DNA of 64,000 nucleotides from Roseivirga sp. 4D4. GTDB lineage: Bacteria; Bacteroidota; Bacteroidia; Cytophagales; Cyclobacteriaceae. Positions 59,970 to 64,000 of this stretch are shown here, piece after piece. The notes below the pieces were generated by a model. The model ran no database searches, was not told the origin of the DNA, and saw nothing but the letters and a program-made list of their open reading frames with translations. The position numbers and the translations under genes are program-made. Every line of letters starts with the position of its first letter. Position 1 is the stretch's first letter. The stretch spans positions 2,463,001 to 2,527,000 of the forward strand of contig NZ_MDGP01000001.1 of assembly GCF_001747095.1 (NCBI RefSeq). The letters run 5' to 3'.

Positions 59970-61169
59970 CTAGCACTTCTCAAAGATGATTGCAGCCCCT
60001 TGGCCAACGCCTACACACATAGTTGCCAAACCATATTTTGCACCTTCCCTTTTTTTCATTTCATGAAGGAGGGTAGCCGAAATTCTCGTTCCGCTAGCCC
60101 CTAGAGGATGACCGATGGCAATAGAGCCGCCATTTACATTGACTTTCTCTGGGTCAAGTTCAAGTTCTCGCATACAGGGGATTGCTTGTGCGGCAAAAGC
60201 CTCATTCAATTCAATTAAATCCAAGTCACTGGCTTTTATACCTGCTCTTTTTAGTGCTTTTTGTGTTGCCGGAATCGGCCCCACTCCCATCACCTCTGGG
60301 GACACTCCAGCGATGGCCATGGACTTTACTCTTGCCATTGGAGTCAGGTTGAACTTCTTCAAAGTCTCTTCATTAACGATCAAACAGGCTGCAGCACCGT
60401 CATTGATGCCAGATGAATTTCCTGCTGTGACAGTTCCCCCCTCCTTAAAGGCTGGCTTTAAGGAGGCCAACTTTTCTAGTGATGAAAGCCTAGGGTGTTC
60501 GTCTTTATCGAAATGAAGAGGGTCTGCCCTGCGTTGTGGAATGTCAATGGCCACAATCTCATCACTGAATTTTCCAGCTTCGTGGGCTGCCTGATATTTC
60601 TCTTGGGTATGGTGTGCAAATTTATCTTGATCTTCACGACTCACTTTCCATTTTTCAGAAACATTCTCAGCAGTTTCTCCCATGGCGTAAGGGTAATGGA
60701 TCGCAGATAATTTTGGATTAGGAAATCTCCAACCAATCGTTGTATCAAACATATTGGTGGCTCTACCAAATGCCGTTTCTGATTTCCCCTGGACAAAAGG
60801 AGCACGTGTCATACTTTCGGTACCCCCAGCAATGTAGGCTTCACCATCACCTACCATCAATCCGCGGCTCGCATCCATTATGGACTGTAAGCCTGAGGCA
60901 CAAAGCCTGTTGACGGTTATGCCTCCAACCTCCACAGGCAAGCCAGCCATTAGCCCAGCCATTCGGGCAACATTACGATTATCCTCTCCTGCCTGATTGG
61001 CTGCTCCAAAAACTACATCTTCCAACAATTGTGGATCAAATGCGGAATTTCTTTCCATCAAGGCCTTAATCACATGAGCTGCCAGATCGTCTGGCCGAAC
61101 TGATGCGAGTGTGCCACCAAACTTCCCAATTGGGGTCCTTACAATATCTACTATATATGCCGATTCCAT
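59970..61169 (-). CDS. Acetyl-CoA C-acyltransferase (thiolase)
   Basis: 399 residues. The nucleophile Cys90 is in NRLCASGLQSIMDASRG; the C-terminus carries GHPLGASGTRI (His) and CVGVGQGAAIIFEKC (second Cys). Degradative thiolase family: cleaves 3-ketoacyl-CoA in fatty-acid beta-oxidation or makes acetoacetyl-CoA. No hydratase or dehydrogenase gene is adjacent, so its precise pathway is open. Confidence 0.93.
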   Translation of the reverse strand: MESAYIVDIVRTPIGKFGGTLASVRPDDLAAHVIKALMERNSAFDPQLLEDVVFGAANQAGEDNRNVARMAGLMAGLPVEVGGITVNRLCASGLQSIMDASRGLMVGDGEAYIAGGTESMTRAPFVQGKSETAFGRATNMFDTTIGWRFPNPKLSAIHYPYAMGETAENVSEKWKVSREDQDKFAHHTQEKYQAAHEAGKFSDEIVAIDIPQRRADPLHFDKDEHPRLSSLEKLASLKPAFKEGGTVTAGNSSGINDGAAACLIVNEETLKKFNLTPMARVKSMAIAGVSPEVMGVGPIPATQKALKRAGIKASDLDLIELNEAFAAQAIPCMRELELDPEKVNVNGGSIAIGHPLGASGTRISATLLHEMKKREGAKYGLATMCVGVGQGAAIIFEKC

Positions 61170-61271
61170 CTCTAAAGTTTATGCGCTACGAATTAACTCA
61201 ATTTGCCTTAGCTCTGAAAACCACTTGAATCAAATCGTAGTTCCCCTTTCAAAATTCGCTCTGCTTTTGGC

Positions 61272-61279
61272 TATATTTG
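61272..61279 (+). promoter_or_regulatory. -7 element of the DUF4293 promoter
   Basis: TATATTTG matches TAnnTTTG, 19 bp before the DUF4293 ATG. A TTTC at 61247-61250, 21 bp upstream, is a weak -33 candidate. Confidence 0.5.
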
Positions 61280-61298
61280 CAGCTCAAATTCAAAACCG

Positions 61299-61799
61299 AT
61301 GATTCAGCGATTTCAAACTGTTCTTTTGTTATTGGTGGCCATTTGTATGGCTACTTTTTTAAATATGTTCATTTGGGCTGAGGTCAGTGCGGACCAAAGC
61401 AAGGTAGCAAGGCTAAGTGCATTTAAAATGGAGGTATTCGATACAGCAGGTACTCTTCAAAACCAAATGGATGATGAAGTGATTAGGACAGATTCGATTT
61501 GGTATGTAGGCGTATTAGCAATTTTGGTAATACTCGTAGCGATCTTCTCAATATTGCAATACAAAAATCGTTTAAATCAAATGAAACTTGGTGCATTGAA
61601 TGCCTTATTCATGGCAGCTACTCTAGGTTTAAGTTTCTACAAGATCTACACCTATGAAAACCTCGTGAATCCCGAAGGTCAAGGTGGTATTCAAATAGGT
61701 TTTTATTTGGTTGGCGTTGCCATGATGTGTAATCTACTATCCAACAGATTCATTCGTAAGGACGAAAAACTGGTGAAATCTGTTGATAGGATTAGATAA
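61299..61799 (+). CDS. DUF4293 membrane protein
   Basis: 166 residues with four hydrophobic helices (~7-27, ~66-86, ~100-118, ~135-152). The N-terminus IQRFQTVLLLLVAICMATFL matches DUF4293, a Bacteroidota-specific inner-membrane protein family. Function unknown. Convergent with miaE, only 4 bp apart. Confidence 0.82.
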   Translation: MIQRFQTVLLLLVAICMATFLNMFIWAEVSADQSKVARLSAFKMEVFDTAGTLQNQMDDEVIRTDSIWYVGVLAILVILVAIFSILQYKNRLNQMKLGALNALFMAATLGLSFYKIYTYENLVNPEGQGGIQIGFYLVGVAMMCNLLSNRFIRKDEKLVKSVDRIR

Positions 61800-61803
61800 T
61801 TTT

Positions 61804-62391
61804 TTAGTGCAAAGCTGGTCTAATCTTTAAACCAGCTAATATTTTGGCTTCCTTCTGCATAAGTTCATCTAGCTTTGTATACACTAAGTCTTCGTCAAAG
61901 TAGTTAAGGGCAAGCTTAACATAAATATTACCATGCTTGGCTTCTGATACCCAAAGCTCCTTGTAGAATTTTTTGAGAACAGGGTCTTCAATATTGTCGG
62001 CTACCAACTTGAAACGCTCACATCCACGGCATTCGATTACCGAACCCAATAACAAACGGATTAAAAAACGGGAGTCTGAAGAGCCTCCTTTAGCTTCTTC
62101 CATCAGTTGATGGATATACACATCAGGCTCCATTTTAGAGGGAAGTGGCACATTTTTCTCTTTCATTACTTCATATACCTGTTGAAAATGCTCCAACTCC
62201 TCTAGGGCAGTATCAATAAGATCTGGAATGATAAAATCGCGATCAGGATACTTCGCAATCAAGCTCATGGCCATGGCAGATGCTTTTCGTTCGCAATCCG
62301 CATGATCCTGCAAAAAGGACGGAAAATCGTTCATCACCGCATCTATCCACTCTTGTGAAGATGCACTTAATACTTCAACAGAATACTTCAT
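61804..62391 (-). CDS. miaE: tRNA-(ms2io6A) hydroxylase
   Basis: Non-heme diiron oxygenase that hydroxylates the isopentenyl group of ms2i6A37 in tRNA. 195 residues, with Glu and His ligands in DHADCERKASAMAMSLI (E), DTALEELEHFQQVYEVM (E..EH), SVIECRGCERF and SEAKHGNIYVKLAL (E..H). It needs O2, consistent with an aerobic organism. MiaA/MiaB are not in the window. Confidence 0.93.
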   Translation of the reverse strand: MKYSVEVLSASSQEWIDAVMNDFPSFLQDHADCERKASAMAMSLIAKYPDRDFIIPDLIDTALEELEHFQQVYEVMKEKNVPLPSKMEPDVYIHQLMEEAKGGSSDSRFLIRLLLGSVIECRGCERFKLVADNIEDPVLKKFYKELWVSEAKHGNIYVKLALNYFDEDLVYTKLDELMQKEAKILAGLKIRPALH

Positions 62392-62453
62392 TCAATTCAT
62401 TCATTGCAGATGGAGGTTCACAAAGAGTCTCCTTGTAATAAAAGTAATCGAAT

Positions 62454-62969
62454 TCAGAATATTTCTAGCACGTCTATCCTTATCCTGAGTATTTCATTTC
62501 TCTCAAGTCCAAACGCAGGAGTATTCCGATAAGCCAGTGTCGAAGGGACATAGAAGGTACCCTCAGCACCAACGTTCAAGAGTGATGTCCCGATTTCGTA
62601 ACCCTCAATAACAGTACCGGTACCTAACAAATACTTGAAAGGTCCATAACTTCTACTCGCAGAATAAATTCCATTAGCTCTGGCCAGATCTTCATTGGTG
62701 GTATCGATAAGTCTACCTGATAATGTATAGATGTCATATTGTGTCGTGACAGAATCCCCATTAATTGGAAAATCGCCATTACCGGTATTATTAACAGAGT
62801 ACCTTATTCCTGAAGGGTGAATTTGAACCGTTTGCCCATTGTCTGAGAGATGAGCATCAATTAACCCTAAGTCAATTTGCAACTGGGCCACTGGGTCGTA
62901 GGGTTCTTCATCTGAGTTATTACAAGAGCAGACTAAGGCGATAACGGCAAGGAATATTAACTTTTTCAT
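62454..62969 (-). CDS. FKBP-like peptidyl-prolyl isomerase lipoprotein
   Basis: 171 residues from the ATG at 62969, with lipobox CSC-type KKLIFLAVIALVCSCNNSDE. The FKBP domain has DSVTTQYDIYTLSGRLIDTT, VIEGYEIGTSLLNVGAEGTF and VPSTLAYRN, and ends EILRIRIDVLEI. One insertion (EDLARANGIYSASRS) sits in the flap. Probably a periplasmic folding helper. The longer frame to 63020 is not signal-like. Confidence 0.85.
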   Translation of the reverse strand: MKKLIFLAVIALVCSCNNSDEEPYDPVAQLQIDLGLIDAHLSDNGQTVQIHPSGIRYSVNNTGNGDFPINGDSVTTQYDIYTLSGRLIDTTNEDLARANGIYSASRSYGPFKYLLGTGTVIEGYEIGTSLLNVGAEGTFYVPSTLAYRNTPAFGLERNEILRIRIDVLEIF

Positions 62970-63109
62970 TGAGTGTTGTTTTGATACTATGATAAAATAA
63001 ACTGATCTCCATTGACACATGTTCTGGCCGAAGGTTAAACTTTGCTAATCCAATTGTTAAAAAAATAAAAATTACCCCCGCACCAGATATTTCACAACAT
63101 TTGCAAAAG

Positions 63110-64000
63110 GTGAACAAAACAGCTGAGCTTTATATCAATAATTACTTCAAGAGATTTGCTTCCAGAAAGCCGATCATTGATCAGCCCATAAACTCCACTT
63201 GTGGACTGATCATTGTGATTCCCTGTTATAATGAACCAGACCTCATCGGCACACTGAACTCTTTGACATCCTGTTATCCTCCCAGTTTTCCAATAGAAGT
63301 AATCATTGTGGTAAACCAAAGTGAAATCACCGACTTGGAAGTAAGGGTACAAAACCTCAGAACTATAGAGGCCTTCAAAAAATGGAACGGGTCAATAAAG
63401 CATCAAAACTTAGACTTCCATTTGATTGAAGCATTAGACATGCCGAAAAAGCATGCCGGAGTTGGCTTGGCACGAAAGACAGGTATGGATGAAGCATTAA
63501 GGCGATTTGATGCTATTGGTATAGATGGGACCATCGGTTGTCTCGATGCAGATTGCAGGGTGTCAAAAAATTATTTGACGGAAATAGAAGAGAAGTTCGG
63601 AAAGTCAAATGCTGGTTTGGGCGAAGTCCATTTCGAACATCAATTCAAACTTGAAAGGAATGAGAAACTTAGAAAAGGGATTATCAATTATGAGCTTTTT
63701 CTATACTACTATGTAGAAGGCCTAAAACAGGCAGGTTTTCCTTTTGCCATCCAAACGATCGGTTCGTGTATGTTGGTCAAGGCATCCACTTATGCTAAGC
63801 ATGGAGGTATGAACAAACGCAAGGCAGGAGAAGACTTTTATTTCCTTCATAAAATCATCCCACATGAAGCGTTTATTGAAATAAACGATGCGACTGTATA
63901 TCCGTCCTGTCGTACTTCAGATCGTGTGCCTTTCGGAACTGGAAAAGCTCAGCAGGATTGGTTAGATGAAGGTTCAGACGATTACCTGACCTATGACCCA
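63110..64000 (+). CDS. Glycosyltransferase family 2, partial (3' end outside the window)
   Basis: The frame is open from GTG 63110 to the window end (297 residues). An in-frame TTG at 63101 is an alternative start; AAAAGG just before the GTG may be its RBS. The GT-A fold begins GLIIVIPCYNEPDLIGTLNS; the metal-binding motif is in GCLDADCRVSKNY; GSCMLVKASTYAKHGGMNKR and AGEDFYFLHKI are GT2-like. It probably transfers a sugar to a polysaccharide or lipid carrier. It is divergent from the FKBP gene. Confidence 0.85.
   Translation, partial: MNKTAELYINNYFKRFASRKPIIDQPINSTCGLIIVIPCYNEPDLIGTLNSLTSCYPPSFPIEVIIVVNQSEITDLEVRVQNLRTIEAFKKWNGSIKHQNLDFHLIEALDMPKKHAGVGLARKTGMDEALRRFDAIGIDGTIGCLDADCRVSKNYLTEIEEKFGKSNAGLGEVHFEHQFKLERNEKLRKGIINYELFLYYYVEGLKQAGFPFAIQTIGSCMLVKASTYAKHGGMNKRKAGEDFYFLHKIIPHEAFIEINDATVYPSCRTSDRVPFGTGKAQQDWLDEGSDDYLTYDP

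Noticed and set aside
63092..63352. Minus-strand frame over the 5' part of the glycosyltransferase
   Set aside because: The opposite strand carries GT2 motifs to the window end, so this is a shadow.
1..64000. CRISPR array, rRNA, prophage or transposase
   Set aside because: I looked for regular spaced repeats, rRNA segments, integrase or transposase motifs and saw none.

Overview
This 64 kb window is chromosomal DNA from a member of the Bacteroidota, most likely a marine, aerobic Cytophagales bacterium of the Roseivirga/Fulvivirga type. The genus is an inference. The evidence is: several promoters carrying the Bacteroidota -7 element TAnnTTTG (best before tRNA-His and rplM); the L13-S9-S2-EF-Ts order; a greatly enlarged NusB; the YajC-YbbR-CoaE block; and many families typical of this phylum (DUF1573, DUF3108, DUF3570, DUF4266, DUF4293, DUF1835, DUF349). 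Base composition is moderately AT-rich throughout. I see no rRNA operon, prophage, transposase or CRISPR array.

Layout. 1-3.3 kb: the 3' end of a coiled-coil surface protein, a palindromic repeat, then the minus-strand operon rplM-rpsI-rpsB-tsf. 3.3-7.8 kb: minus strand, an OmpR/PhoR two-component pair with an RluA pseudouridine synthase behind it, a DUF3108 protein and a putative aminopeptidase. 7.9-12.8 kb: recA, a MacB-type permease, queA and ispD. 12.8-17.8 kb: a catabolic cluster of two DUF1080 proteins around a nucleoside/sugar-type MFS transporter, a Gfo/Idh/MocA oxidoreductase and a sugar isomerase, matching the layout expected for a 3-keto-glycoside route. 18.1-21.5 kb: a mini LuxR-type regulator, an unknown gene, and a TPR histidine kinase with a NarL-type regulator. 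21.5-26.8 kb: two exported redox modules on the minus strand: thioredoxin-ApbE-DUF4266-DUF3570, and GMC oxidoreductase with a gluconate-dehydrogenase-subunit-3-like protein. 27-34 kb: DUF2795, DUF349, ettA, osmC-like, lipA, and a PadR regulator with a membrane partner. 34-44 kb: gcvP, an M28 peptidase, DUF1835, an acidic repeat protein, a DEAD-box helicase and dihydroorotase. 44.7-49.5 kb: tRNA-His followed by a run of small unknown genes that looks like the least conserved part of the window. 49.5-54.6 kb: minus-strand housekeeping genes nusB-ytxH-DUF1573-yajC-ybbR-coaE and a leucine-type dehydrogenase. 54.7-58.8 kb: two convergent MdlA/MdlB-like ABC half-exporters around a GyrI-like protein. 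58.8-64 kb: truA, a four-helix-bundle gene in a repeat-bounded cassette, thiolase, DUF4293, miaE, an FKBP-like lipoprotein, and a glycosyltransferase cut by the window end.

Most of the window is ordinary housekeeping DNA. The parts worth a second look are: the thioredoxin/ApbE/DUF4266/DUF3570 operon, whose function is not settled; the four-helix-bundle cassette that fits exactly between a stop and a start codon; the DUF1080 cluster; repeated half-sites upstream of the two-component region; a perfect 23-bp palindrome in front of padR; an orphan terminator plus hairpin that could be a small RNA; and a tRNA-His whose acceptor stem appears to contain two U-U mismatches.
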